NCBI GenBank assembly: GCA_963827335.1
Contig: CAWHAP010000023.1
Span: forward strand, 124,001-188,000
DNA length: 64,000 nucleotides
Source: DASQMT01 sp963827335
Lineage (GTDB): Bacteria > Actinomycetota > Thermoleophilia > Solirubrobacterales > Solirubrobacteraceae
Direction of reading: 5' to 3'
Below, piece by piece: positions 48,579-56,993 of the stretch. A program made the translations under genes and the position numbers. The first letter of the stretch is position 1, and each line of letters opens with the position of its first letter. Below the pieces are notes generated by a model. That model made no database searches and was not told where the DNA came from. It saw nothing but the letters and a program-made list of their open reading frames with translations.

Positions 48579-48953
48579 CTACGACGCGTCCCCGTACGGC
48601 GCGTAGCGGTGGTGCAGCATGAGCTGGTTGCCGTCGGGGTCGGCGAAGATCGCCATGTGGCAGACGCCGGTGTCGAGCGTGTCGCCGAAGAAGGTCACGC
48701 CCTTGGACTCGAGCTCGGCGCGCGCGGCATGGACGTCCTCCACGCGGAGCGGCAGCGGGTTGCCGGTCTGGGCGACGAACTCCATCCCGACCTTCTCGGG
48801 CTCCCAGACGCCGAAGCAGGTGCTGCCCGCCCACTGCTCGTAGTCCGCATGCTCGTCGGGGCGCAGGCCGAGGACGTCGCGGTAGAAGCTGCGTGCGCGA
48901 TCGGCGTCCTGCGAGGGGATGCCGATGAAGTCGAGCCCTTGGATGAGTGCCAT
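48579..48953 (-). CDS. VOC (glyoxalase/dioxygenase superfamily) protein
   Basis: 124 residues. Paired beta-alpha-beta-beta-beta units: LDFIGIPSQDADRARSFYRDVLGL in the first half; VEDVHAARAELESKGVTFFG and MAIFADPDGNQLMLHHR in the second, the classic VOC ending. Metal-binding or resistance function cannot be decided. Divergent from a second VOC gene. Confidence 0.82.
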   Translation of the reverse strand: MALIQGLDFIGIPSQDADRARSFYRDVLGLRPDEHADYEQWAGSTCFGVWEPEKVGMEFVAQTGNPLPLRVEDVHAARAELESKGVTFFGDTLDTGVCHMAIFADPDGNQLMLHHRYAPYGDAS

Positions 48954-49014
48954 GCGCGGGAGTCTGTCAACCAGCCCCGGCGTGCGCGTGCTGCACGCCC
49001 GTCGGCCCGGGGAC

Positions 49015-49020
49015 TACGAT
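49015..49020 (+). promoter_or_regulatory. Candidate leaderless -10 (TACGAT)
   Basis: TACGAT lies 7 bases before the GTG at 49028. No ribosome site lies between. Confidence 0.4.
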
Positions 49021-49027
49021 CCGCGAC

Positions 49028-49399
49028 GTGATCGCCGGGACGCACACGATCATCTTCGCGGAGGACGCCGAGCGGGCTCGAGCGTTCGTGCGCGACGTCC
49101 TGGGATTCGACGGCGTCGATGCGGGCGGTGGCTGGCTCATCTTCGCCCTGCCGCCGGGCGAGCTCGCGGTGCATCCGGGCGCGGCCGGCGGGCCGGCGCA
49201 GCACGCCCTGTACTTCATGTGCCACGACATCGAGCAGACCGTCCGGGAGCTCGAGGCCAAGGGCGTCGAGTTCGTCTCGCCGATCGAGGACGAGGGCTGG
49301 GGCCGGCTCGCCCGCTTCCTCATCCCCGGCGCGGGCGAGGTCGGGCTCTACGAGCCGCGGCATCCCAGCCCGCTCGCGGCGTTCGCGCCCGGCAGCTGA
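49028..49399 (+). CDS. VOC superfamily protein (2)
   Basis: 123 residues: GTHTIIFAEDAERARAFVRDVLGF, a central WLIFALPPGELAVHP, then HALYFMCHDIEQTVRELEAKGVEF and LIPGAGEVGLYEPRHPSP. VOC fold, different from its neighbour in detail. The GTG at 49028 is chosen because it immediately precedes the first strand and has TACGAT 7 bases upstream. Function unknown. Confidence 0.8.
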   Translation: MIAGTHTIIFAEDAERARAFVRDVLGFDGVDAGGGWLIFALPPGELAVHPGAAGGPAQHALYFMCHDIEQTVRELEAKGVEFVSPIEDEGWGRLARFLIPGAGEVGLYEPRHPSPLAAFAPGS

Positions 49400-49408
49400 G
49401 GCGCCCGC

Positions 49409-49437
49409 CGCGGGGCGGCGCGCAGCGCCGCCCCGCG
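49409..49437. terminator. Bidirectional hairpin between convergent genes
   Basis: Thirteen-base perfect arms (CGCGGGGCGGCGC at 49409-49421 and its complement at 49425-49437) with a GCA loop, placed 9 bases after one stop and 14 before the other. No T-run on either strand, but such GC-only stems are common terminators in high-GC actinobacteria. Confidence 0.7.
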
Positions 49438-49451
49438 TGGACCACCGCGGC

Positions 49452-50876
49452 TCAGGCCGGGGCGAGCGCGGGCTCCGCGCCCGCCGGCGCCTCGACCTCG
49501 GCCGGCGCCGCGCCGAACCGCGGCGAGATCAGGAACCACGCAGTTACCGCGCCGGCCGCGGCCAGCCCGGCGCCGGCGTACAGCGCGTCGTGCAGGCCGT
49601 CGACGTACTCCTGCGGCGAGCCGCCGAACGCGGCCTGCGCCGGGACGAGCGCGCCGAGGGCCGCCACGCCGACGGCGATGCCGGCCTGGCGGAACGTGTC
49701 GTTGACCCCGGCCGCCACGCCGCTCTGGTCGCCCGACACCGTGCCGAGCGCGACGGCGGTGAGCGCCGGGTTGAACAGCCCGGTGCCGATCAGCGCGACG
49801 ATCGCGCCCGGCAGGATCACCGTCCACGACGAGTCGACGTCGGCGAGCGTGAACAGCACCATGCCGACGGCGACGAGGGCGAGCCCGCCCCCGACCATCG
49901 CCCGGGCCGAGACCTTCGTCCCCAGCGTGCTGGTGGCGGCGCTCACGAACAGCATCGTGAGCGTCCCCGGCAGGTAGGTCAGGCCGGCCTCGATCGCCGA
50001 CAGGCCGAGGATCTGCTGCAGGTACAGCGTCGTGTAGAGGAAGATCGCGAAGAACGACGCCGAGATGGCGAACGCGGCGATCTGCGCGCCGGTGAACGAC
50101 CGGTCGCGGAACAGGGCGAGCGGGAGCATCGGCTCGGCGACGCGCGCCTCGATCGCCACGAACGCGCCGAGCAGCGCGAGGGCGCCGGCGAACTCGCCGA
50201 GGATGAGGCCGCTCGTCCAGCCGTCCTCGTGACCGCGCAGGAGGGCGAGCACGAGCAGGAACAGGCCCGCGGTCAGCGTGGTCTGGCCGGGCCAGTCGAT
50301 CCGGCGGGCGGCCGGGTCGCGCGACTCCAGCACGAAGGCGCGGGTGAGCGCGATGCAGACCAGGCCGATGGGGAGGTTGATGAGGAAGATCCAGCGCCAG
50401 TCGAGGCCGCTGGTGAGCGCGCCGCCGACGAGCGGCCCGACGGCGAACGCCGCGCCGATCGTGGCACCGTAGGCGGCCAGCGCGCCTGCGCGCTGGCGCA
50501 GGTCCGGATAGGCGGCGGCGAGCAGCGCCAGCGAGACGGCGAACATGATCGCCGCGCCGACGCCCTGCACGGCGCGCATCCCGTTGAGCACGGCGATGTC
50601 GCCGGCCGCGGCACAACCGAGCGAACTGGCCGTGAACAGCGCCAGGCCGACGAGGAACAGCTTCCGGCGGCCGAGCCGGTCGGCGAGCGCGCCCGCGGTC
50701 AGGACCGTCGCGGCGAGCGCGAGGGTGTACGCGTCGACGACCCACTGCAGGCCGGAGAGGCCGGTGTCGAGGTCGACCGCGATGTCCGAGAGGGCCGTGT
50801 TGACCACGGCGATGTCCAGCATGAGCATCGCGGTGGCGGCACAGACCACGGCGAGCGTCCAGCGTTGCACTTGCAT
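49452..50876 (-). CDS. MFS drug exporter (DHA2 / EmrB-QacA family)
   Basis: 474 residues with 14 membrane segments, characteristic of the 14-TMS DHA2 proton antiporters. Motifs: LDIAVVNTALSDIAVDL (motif D1), GALADRLGRRKLFLVGLALF (motif A), RAVQGVGAAIMFAVSLALL (motif B), GPLVGGALTSGLDWRWIFLINLPIGLV (motif C and following). It exports drugs or other amphiphiles. ATG start has GGAG 9 bases upstream. The substrate is unknown, and no TetR-type regulator is adjacent. Confidence 0.92.
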   Translation of the reverse strand: MQVQRWTLAVVCAATAMLMLDIAVVNTALSDIAVDLDTGLSGLQWVVDAYTLALAATVLTAGALADRLGRRKLFLVGLALFTASSLGCAAAGDIAVLNGMRAVQGVGAAIMFAVSLALLAAAYPDLRQRAGALAAYGATIGAAFAVGPLVGGALTSGLDWRWIFLINLPIGLVCIALTRAFVLESRDPAARRIDWPGQTTLTAGLFLLVLALLRGHEDGWTSGLILGEFAGALALLGAFVAIEARVAEPMLPLALFRDRSFTGAQIAAFAISASFFAIFLYTTLYLQQILGLSAIEAGLTYLPGTLTMLFVSAATSTLGTKVSARAMVGGGLALVAVGMVLFTLADVDSSWTVILPGAIVALIGTGLFNPALTAVALGTVSGDQSGVAAGVNDTFRQAGIAVGVAALGALVPAQAAFGGSPQEYVDGLHDALYAGAGLAAAGAVTAWFLISPRFGAAPAEVEAPAGAEPALAPA

Positions 50877-50901
50877 CGTGTGGGGCTCCAGAGACGAGGG
50901 A

Positions 50902-50943
50902 GGGGGACGGGGAGACTCGCCGCAGCGTGCCTGCCCGTCCCCC
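50902..50943. repeat. Inverted repeat upstream of MFS gene
   Basis: Ten-base arms GGGGGACGGG (50902-50911) and CCCGTCCCCC (50934-50943) separated by 22 bases. It lies 26-67 bases upstream of the exporter start and could be an operator or leader structure. Confidence 0.45.
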
Positions 50944-50972
50944 TGACGTCATCGGGGAACTCCCTATTCCAA

Positions 50973-50991
50973 CCCCGATCGAGGGTCGGGG
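50973..50991 (-). terminator. Candidate terminator after glycosidase-like gene
   Basis: CCCCGA (50973-50978) and TCGGGG (50986-50991) form a hairpin 7 bases beyond the stop of the gene at 50998. Short stem, no T-run. Confidence 0.35.
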
Positions 50992-50997
50992 GTCCCG

Positions 50998-51942
50998 CTA
51001 CCGCGCGTACTTCGCGGCCGACTTCTTGAACTGCCGGTACGCCTTGCGCGGCGAGCCGTCGGGGTTCACGAGCCCCGCATCGAAGCGCGCCGACCGCTCC
51101 ACACCGGTCCACTGGTAGTTGTAGAGCCGCGTGATGCGCCCGCGCAGGCCGCTGCGCCGGCGGTCGTAGGTGTCGGCGAGCTTGAACATGTACTTCGTCC
51201 GGTTCGCCTGGCGCGACTCCGAGCGCGGGAAGCTCGGCAGGAACTTGAGGATGCCGCCGGTCTCGGTCAGCCACACCTCGCCCGGCGCGTTGCGCAGCAT
51301 GAGGCGCGTGCTGGCCGAGGTCTTGCGGTTCACGCCCGTGTAGTTGTGCAGGCCGTAGATCCGCGCCTTGTTCCGGGCGTTGCGCTTGAACCGGGCGAGC
51401 CAGGTCGGCATCGCACTGGAGTCGAGCACGTCGGCGGCGACGATCTTGCAGGAGCGGCAGACGCTGCGCGCGGCCAGGAAGTACTTGGCGGCGAGCTTCG
51501 GCTTCCTCACCGTCGGCTGCGAGACGTGGTTGGCCTCGTTCCAGGCGCCGTAGGTCGTGACCCACGGGTACTCCGTGGCGAAGCGCTTCACCGCGGCCTT
51601 GTACGTGCGGACGCTCGGGGCGCGGCACGCCCGCTTCTTCGAGTAGCGGCCGTTGGTGTAGCAACCACGACGCGCCGTGAAGTGGACGAGGACGTCGGCG
51701 TTGTCCTGCCGGGCGAGCGCCATGAAGCCCTGCACCTCGGCGTTCTGGCCGGAGTGCTTGTACCAGTCCCACGGGACCAGGTAGCGGACGCGCTTGATGT
51801 TCAGGGACTGGAAGTCGGAGTCGGAGAACATGTTGCCGTCCTGGTCGCCGATCCCGACCTTGAAGTTCGCCTGCGCAGGGGCGGCGACGGCGGCGCACAG
51901 CAGGAGCGCCGCAAGGAGGATGAGTCGTCTGTGCATGGTCAT
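50998..51942 (-). CDS. Secreted glycoside-hydrolase-like protein
   Basis: 314 residues with a signal peptide (RRLILLAALLLCAAVAAPAQA). The rest resembles a (beta/alpha)8 clan-A glycosidase (GH5/GH39-like): VRYLVPWDWYK, YGAWNEANHVSQP with the acid/base Glu136 after Asn135, YGLHNYTG, and VWLTETGGI with the probable nucleophile Glu227. Two pairs of cysteines may form disulfides. Substrate not predictable. TATCGT 8 bases before the ATG at 51942 supports that start over the ATG at 51936. Confidence 0.78.
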   Translation of the reverse strand: MTMHRRLILLAALLLCAAVAAPAQANFKVGIGDQDGNMFSDSDFQSLNIKRVRYLVPWDWYKHSGQNAEVQGFMALARQDNADVLVHFTARRGCYTNGRYSKKRACRAPSVRTYKAAVKRFATEYPWVTTYGAWNEANHVSQPTVRKPKLAAKYFLAARSVCRSCKIVAADVLDSSAMPTWLARFKRNARNKARIYGLHNYTGVNRKTSASTRLMLRNAPGEVWLTETGGILKFLPSFPRSESRQANRTKYMFKLADTYDRRRSGLRGRITRLYNYQWTGVERSARFDAGLVNPDGSPRKAYRQFKKSAAKYAR

Positions 51943-51950
51943 CCCAACCG

Positions 51951-51956
51951 ACGATA
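51951..51956 (-). promoter_or_regulatory. Candidate -10 (TATCGT)
   Basis: Minus-strand TATCGT, 8 bases before the ATG at 51942. Confidence 0.4.
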
Positions 51957-52002
51957 GCCAGGAGGGTTGCGGAATCGGGCGAGAATCCGCCCACCTGGGT
52001 CC

Positions 52003-52008
52003 TAAGCT
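52003..52008 (+). promoter_or_regulatory. Candidate -10 of uvrC (TAAGCT)
   Basis: TAAGCT lies 9 bases before the GTG at 52018; no clear ribosome site lies between, consistent with a very short or absent leader. Confidence 0.4.
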
Positions 52009-52017
52009 GAACGAAAC

Positions 52018-53886
52018 GTGGCCATCGAGACTCCCCGGAAGGACAAGCTCGCGGCACAGCGCCGCACGCTGCCCGACGAGCCCGGCGTCTACCTGTTCCG
52101 CGACGCCCGCGGGCGCGTCATCTACGTCGGCAAGGCCAAGTCGATCAAGAAGCGCGTCGCCTCGCACTTCAGCTCGCGCAGCACGATGTCGACGTTCATC
52201 GACCACATCGAGTCGCTGGTCGTGCAGACGGAGGCCGAGGCGCTGCTCACCGAGCAGCACTTCATCAAGCAGTACCGCCCGCGCTTCAACATCCGCCTGC
52301 GCGACGACAAGTCCTACCCGTACATCGCGATCAGCCTGGACGAGGACTTCCCGCGCGTCTACTTCACGCGCGAGCGCCACCGGCGCGACCGGGCCTACTT
52401 CGGCCCCTACTCGAGCGCCAAGCGGGTGCGCGGCACGCTCGACCTGCTCGGCAAGATCTTCCTCTTCCGCTCCTGCGAGGGGGCCGAGCCCGGCCGCCGC
52501 TCCGGCTCGCCGTGCCTGGACTACTACATCAAGCGCTGCGGGGCGCCCTGCGTGGGCTACGTGAGCAAGGAGGAGTACCGCGAGGGGATCGACGGCGTCG
52601 TCGCCTTCCTCTCGGGCCGCTTCCGCCAGATCGAGCGCGACCTCGAGCGGCGGATGCACTTCGCGTCCGGCGAGCAGGACTACGAGCAGGCCGCGCTGGA
52701 GCGCAACCGCCTCCACGCGGTGCGCGCCCTGCTGGAGCGCCAGCGCGTGGCGAGCGACGGCTCGGGCACGTTCGACGCCGTCGCGGTCGCCGTGGACGGC
52801 CAGGAGGCCAACGCGCAGGTCTTCCAGGTGCGCGACGGCGTGCTCTCGGACCGCCAGTCGTTCTACCTCGACAACCAGGGCGAGCAGGACACCGCGATCG
52901 TGGCCGAGGAGTTCATGCTCCAGTACTACACGAGCGCGCTCTCGATGCCGGCGCTGATCGTCGTCCAGCAGGAGCTCGCGGAGGGCTCCGAGCCCGCGGT
53001 CATGGCGCAGCTGCTGGGCGAGCGGCGCGGCGGCACGGTCGAGGTGCGCGCCGCCGAGCGCGGCGGCAAGCGCCGCATCCTCGAGCTGGCCGAGCGCAAC
53101 GCGCGGCTCGCGCTCGACCAGGAGAAGCTCAAGGCCGAGCGCCGGCGCCAGCAGCGCGTCGAGGCCGTCGCCGGCCTGCAGCGGGCGCTCGGGCTCGACG
53201 CGCCCCCCGTGCGGATCGAGTGCTTCGACATCTCGCACGTCGGCGGCACGCACACGGTGGCCTCGATGGTCGTGTTCGAGGGCGGCGCGCCGAAGAAGGC
53301 CGACTACCGCCGGTTCACGATCCGTTCCCACGATGGCAACGACGACTTCGCTTCGATGAACGAGGTGCTCTCGCGTCGCTACGCCCAGTGGGAGAAGCAG
53401 CACGAGAAGTCGCCCTACGACTCGGATCGCGACGCGTCGTTCGCCGCGCTGCCGAACCTGGTCGTGATCGACGGCGGGCCGGGCCAGCTGTCGGCCGGGC
53501 TCGAGGCCGTGCAGGGCTTCCGCGACCGCGGCGTCGCCGTCGTCTCGCTCGCCAAGCGGATCGAGGAGGTGTTCGTGCCCGGCGTGCGCGCACCGCTGCG
53601 GATGGCCCACGAGACCCCCGAGCTGCAGCTGCTCCAGCGCGTGCGCGACGAGGCGCACCGGTTCGCGATCACGCACCACCGGATCCGCCGCGACAAGGCG
53701 ATGACCGAATCGATCATGGACGACCTCCCCGGCATCGGGCCTACGCGCAAGCGCGCGCTGCTGCTGCACTTCGGCTCGCCCGAGGCCGTGCTCGGCGCGA
53801 CGCGCGAGCAGCTGGAGGCGGTCCCGGGCGTCCCGGCCAAGGTCGGCCGCGACCTCTACCACCACCTGAACAAGACCGGTCGCTGA
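52018..53886 (+). CDS. uvrC: Excinuclease ABC subunit C
   Basis: 622-residue UvrC, the nuclease subunit that cuts both sides of a DNA lesion in nucleotide excision repair. N-terminal GIY-YIG domain (GVYLFRDARGRVIYVGKAKS) makes the 3' cut; conserved cysteine region SCEGAEPGRR and CLDYYIKRCGAPC; UVR domain (about 200-240, HFASGEQDYEQAALERNRL) contacts UvrB; RNase H-like domain (IECFDISHVGGTHTVASMVVF, VIDGGPGQLSAGL) makes the 5' cut; C-terminal helix-hairpin-helix (LPGIGPTRKRALLLHFGS). Full length. Followed by rapZ after 31 bases. Confidence 0.97.
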   Translation: MAIETPRKDKLAAQRRTLPDEPGVYLFRDARGRVIYVGKAKSIKKRVASHFSSRSTMSTFIDHIESLVVQTEAEALLTEQHFIKQYRPRFNIRLRDDKSYPYIAISLDEDFPRVYFTRERHRRDRAYFGPYSSAKRVRGTLDLLGKIFLFRSCEGAEPGRRSGSPCLDYYIKRCGAPCVGYVSKEEYREGIDGVVAFLSGRFRQIERDLERRMHFASGEQDYEQAALERNRLHAVRALLERQRVASDGSGTFDAVAVAVDGQEANAQVFQVRDGVLSDRQSFYLDNQGEQDTAIVAEEFMLQYYTSALSMPALIVVQQELAEGSEPAVMAQLLGERRGGTVEVRAAERGGKRRILELAERNARLALDQEKLKAERRRQQRVEAVAGLQRALGLDAPPVRIECFDISHVGGTHTVASMVVFEGGAPKKADYRRFTIRSHDGNDDFASMNEVLSRRYAQWEKQHEKSPYDSDRDASFAALPNLVVIDGGPGQLSAGLEAVQGFRDRGVAVVSLAKRIEEVFVPGVRAPLRMAHETPELQLLQRVRDEAHRFAITHHRIRRDKAMTESIMDDLPGIGPTRKRALLLHFGSPEAVLGATREQLEAVPGVPAKVGRDLYHHLNKTGR

Positions 53887-53917
53887 TGCCGTCCACCCCG
53901 CGCGAGACGGTTCACGG

Positions 53918-54799
53918 ATGCACCTGACCGACCTCGTGGTGATCTCGGGGTTCTCGGGGGCCGGCAAGTCCTCGGCCATGAACGTGTTCGAGGACGCCGG
54001 GTACTTCTGCGTGGACAACCTCCCGCCGGAGATGATCCGCTCGCTCGCGACGCTGTTCCTGCACGAGGGCTCGAAGGTGGAGCGCGCCTGCGTCGTCTCC
54101 GACCTGCGGGCCGGCGACTACTTCGAGGAGATCGTCGGCGTCCTCGACGAGCTCGACGTCGACCGCGGCTTCACGCGCGTGCTGTTCCTCGAGGCCGACG
54201 AGGACACGCTGCTGAGCCGCTACAAGGAGACCCGCCGCCGCCATCCCCAGGCGCGCAACGGCAACGTCGCGGACGGCATCCGGCGCGAGCGGGCGCTCCT
54301 GGCGCCGATCCGCGAGCGCGCGGACACCGTGCTCGACACCACCGGCCTGAGCGCCTCCGCGCTGCGCCGCAAGGTCGCGTCGGAGATGCTCGAGCCGTCC
54401 GAGCCCGGCCGCCTGGCGGTCACGTTCGGCTCGTTCGGGCACAAGCACGGCCCGGCGCGCGACGCCGACGTGGTGCTCGATGTCCGCTTCCTGCCCAATC
54501 CGCACTGGGAGCCCGAGCTGCGCGCCCTGACGGGCCACGACGCGCGGATCGTCGCCTACGTGGGCAGCGACGGGCGCTTGAAGGAGTTCTACGACCGCGT
54601 GCTGCCGCTGCTGGAGTACCTTCTGCCGCAGTACGTCGCCGAGGGCAAGGCGCACCTCGTGGTGGCCGTGGGGTGCACCGGCGGGCGCCACCGCTCCGTG
54701 GTCATCGCCGAGGACCTGGGCGCGCACTTCCGCGGCGACGGGCGCTACTTCGTCGAGGTCCAGCACCGCGACGTGGACCGCGCCCCAGTGCGGGCCTAG
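53918..54799 (+). CDS. rapZ: RapZ / YvcJ-family nucleotide-binding protein
   Basis: 293 residues. P-loop GFSGAGKSSAMNVFEDAGY at the N-terminus, DNLPPEMI, TRRRHP motif, then the C-terminal domain with TFGSFGHKHGPARDADVVLDVRFLPNPHW and the metabolite/RNA-binding loop VGCTGGRHRSVVIAEDL. In enterobacteria RapZ senses glucosamine-6-phosphate and guides sRNA decay; in actinobacteria its role is less clear. It usually sits between uvrC and yvcK-whiA; here it is followed directly by gap. Confidence 0.93.
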   Translation: MHLTDLVVISGFSGAGKSSAMNVFEDAGYFCVDNLPPEMIRSLATLFLHEGSKVERACVVSDLRAGDYFEEIVGVLDELDVDRGFTRVLFLEADEDTLLSRYKETRRRHPQARNGNVADGIRRERALLAPIRERADTVLDTTGLSASALRRKVASEMLEPSEPGRLAVTFGSFGHKHGPARDADVVLDVRFLPNPHWEPELRALTGHDARIVAYVGSDGRLKEFYDRVLPLLEYLLPQYVAEGKAHLVVAVGCTGGRHRSVVIAEDLGAHFRGDGRYFVEVQHRDVDRAPVRA

Positions 54800-54853
54800 G
54801 TACCCTTCCGGCGCCTCCCCTTCGTCTCCGTCCAGGAAAGGGATCGAATCGCC

Positions 54854-55873
54854 ATGCCAGTACGCGTCGGCATCAACGGCTTCGGCCGCATCGGCCGCAA
54901 CGTCTTCCGCGCCGCGCACGAGTCGGGCGCCGACGTCGAGATCGTCGCCGTCAACGACATCACCGACAACGAGACGCTCGCGCACCTGCTCAAGTACGAC
55001 TCGGTCTACGGGCCGTTCGCGGGCACGGTCGAGGTGGGGAGCGACTCGCTCGTCGTCGACGGCCGCGAGGTGAAGGCGCTCGAGGAGCGCGACCCGGCGG
55101 CGCTGCCGTGGAGCGACCTCGGCGTCGACGTCGTGATCGAGTCGACCGGCTTCTTCACGAAGCGCGCGGACGCCGCCAAGCACCTCGAGGCCGGCGCCAA
55201 GAAGGTCATCATCTCCGCGCCCGCCACCGAGCCGGACGCGACCGTGGTGCTCGGCGTGAACTTCGACGACGCGTACGACGCCGACGCGCACGACGTCATC
55301 TCCAACGCGTCGTGCACCACGAACTGCCTCGCGCCGGTGGTCAAGGTGCTGCACGACGGGATCGGCATCGAGCGCGGCCTGATGACGACGATCCACGCCT
55401 ACACGGCCGACCAGCGCCTGCAGGACGCGCCGCACAAGGACCTCCGGCGGGCGCGCGCGGCGGCGGTGAACCTCGTGCCCGCCTCGTCCGGCGCCGCCAA
55501 GGCGATCGGGCTCGTGATCCCCGAGCTCAACGGCAAGCTGCACGGCGCGGCGGTCCGCGCCCCCGTGCCGACGGGCTCGGTGGTCGACCTGACCTTCCAG
55601 CCGGCGCGCGAGACGTCGGTGGACGAGATCAACGAGCTCGTCCGCGGCAAGGCCGACACCGGCGCGCTGGCGGGGATCCTCGCCTACACCGAGGACCCGA
55701 TCGTGTCGTCCGACATCGTCAAGAACCCGTACTCGTCGATCTTCGACTCCGAGCTGACCTCGGTGCTCGAGGGCCGGCTGGTGAAGGTCATCGCCTGGTA
55801 CGACAACGAGTGGGGGTACTCGAACCGCTGCGTCGACCTGGCCCAGAAGGTGCTGGTGCGTGCGCACGCTTGA
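54854..55873 (+). CDS. gap: Glyceraldehyde-3-phosphate dehydrogenase
   Basis: 339-residue glycolytic GAPDH. NAD-binding GINGFGRIGRNVFRA; catalytic Cys in SNASCTTNCLAP; HAYTADQRLQDAPHKDLRRARAAA; NEWGYSNRCVDLA at the C-terminus. It converts glyceraldehyde-3-phosphate to 1,3-bisphosphoglycerate. First of four glycolytic genes in a row; it overlaps pgk by 14 bases. AAAGGGA lies 10 bases before the ATG. Confidence 0.97.
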   Translation: MPVRVGINGFGRIGRNVFRAAHESGADVEIVAVNDITDNETLAHLLKYDSVYGPFAGTVEVGSDSLVVDGREVKALEERDPAALPWSDLGVDVVIESTGFFTKRADAAKHLEAGAKKVIISAPATEPDATVVLGVNFDDAYDADAHDVISNASCTTNCLAPVVKVLHDGIGIERGLMTTIHAYTADQRLQDAPHKDLRRARAAAVNLVPASSGAAKAIGLVIPELNGKLHGAAVRAPVPTGSVVDLTFQPARETSVDEINELVRGKADTGALAGILAYTEDPIVSSDIVKNPYSSIFDSELTSVLEGRLVKVIAWYDNEWGYSNRCVDLAQKVLVRAHA

Positions 55874-56993
55874 CGGCCTCGACGTCGCCGGCAAGCGGGT
55901 CCTCGTCCGGGTGGACTTCAACGTCCCCCTGGACGACGACGGCAGGATCACGGACGACGCGCGGATCCGCGCGGCGCTGCCGACCCTGACGGAGCTCAGG
56001 GAGAAGCACGCGCGGCTGCTGCTCGCCGCGCACCTGGGCCGGCCCAAGGGGCGCGAGGAGAAGTACTCCCTGCGCCCCGCGGCAGACCGCCTGGCGGAGC
56101 TGCTCCGCACGGAGGTGGTGCTGGCAGACTCGCTCGACGACGTGCCCGACGGCGACGTCGTGATGCTCGAGAACGTGCGCTTCGAGCCGGGGGAGACGAA
56201 GAACGATCCCGAGCTGGCGCGGCGCTACGCCGCGCTGGCCGACGTCTACGTCAACGACGCATTCGGCGCCGCCCACCGCGCGCACGCCTCCACGGAGGCG
56301 GTCGCGCACCTGCTGCCGAGCGCCGCCGGCCGCCTGCTCGAGCGCGAGGTGACGACGCTCACCGGGATCCTCGCGCATCCCGAGCGGCCGCTCGTGGCCG
56401 TCGTCGGCGGCGCCAAGGTGACGGACAAGATCGGCGTGCTCGAGGCGTTCCTGGCCCGCGCCGACCGGATCCTCGTCGGCGGCGCCATGTGCTTCCCGTT
56501 CTTCAAGGCCCAGGGCCACGACGTGGGCGCCTCGCTGTGCGAGGAGGAGGGGCTCGAGCCGGCGCGCGCGGTGCTCGCCGCCGGCGGCGACAAGCTGCGC
56601 CTGCCCGTCGACCTCGTCGCCGGCCGCGCCTTCGCCGCCGACACCGAGACGCAGGCGCTCGACGGCGTCGACGTGCCCGACGGCTGGATGGGCCTCGACG
56701 TCGGCCCCCGCACCGCGACGGGCTACGCCGAGGTGATCGCCGACGCGGGCACGGTCTTCTGGAACGGCCCGATGGGCGCGTTCGAGCTCGACCCGTTCGC
56801 GGCCGGGACCCGCACGGTGGCCGAGGCCGTCGCCGCGACCGACGCGGTCACGGTCGTCGGCGGCGGCGACTCCGCGGCGGCGATCGCCCAGTTCGGGCTC
56901 GCCGACCGGGTGACCCACCTGTCGACGGGCGGCGGCGCGTCGCTCGAGCTGATCGAGGGCAAGGCCCTCCCGGGCGTGGAGGCCCTGACATGA
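55860..56993 (+). CDS. pgk: Phosphoglycerate kinase
   Basis: 377 residues. VLVRVDFNVPLDDDGRITDD near the N-terminus, LLAAHLGRPKG (substrate arginine loop), VMLENVRFEPGE, VVGGAKVTDKIGVLEAFL, FWNGPMGAFELDPFAAGT and VVGGGDSAAAIAQFG (ATP site) are all present. It makes ATP from 1,3-bisphosphoglycerate. The GTG start lies inside the gap gene, so translation is coupled. It overlaps tpiA by ATGA. Confidence 0.97.
   Translation: MRTLDGLDVAGKRVLVRVDFNVPLDDDGRITDDARIRAALPTLTELREKHARLLLAAHLGRPKGREEKYSLRPAADRLAELLRTEVVLADSLDDVPDGDVVMLENVRFEPGETKNDPELARRYAALADVYVNDAFGAAHRAHASTEAVAHLLPSAAGRLLEREVTTLTGILAHPERPLVAVVGGAKVTDKIGVLEAFLARADRILVGGAMCFPFFKAQGHDVGASLCEEEGLEPARAVLAAGGDKLRLPVDLVAGRAFAADTETQALDGVDVPDGWMGLDVGPRTATGYAEVIADAGTVFWNGPMGAFELDPFAAGTRTVAEAVAATDAVTVVGGGDSAAAIAQFGLADRVTHLSTGGGASLELIEGKALPGVEALT

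Noticed and set aside
48271..48834. Minus-strand frame spanning the transglycosylase remnant and VOC gene
   Set aside because: No family signal; explained by the VOC gene in another frame and the plus-strand remnant.
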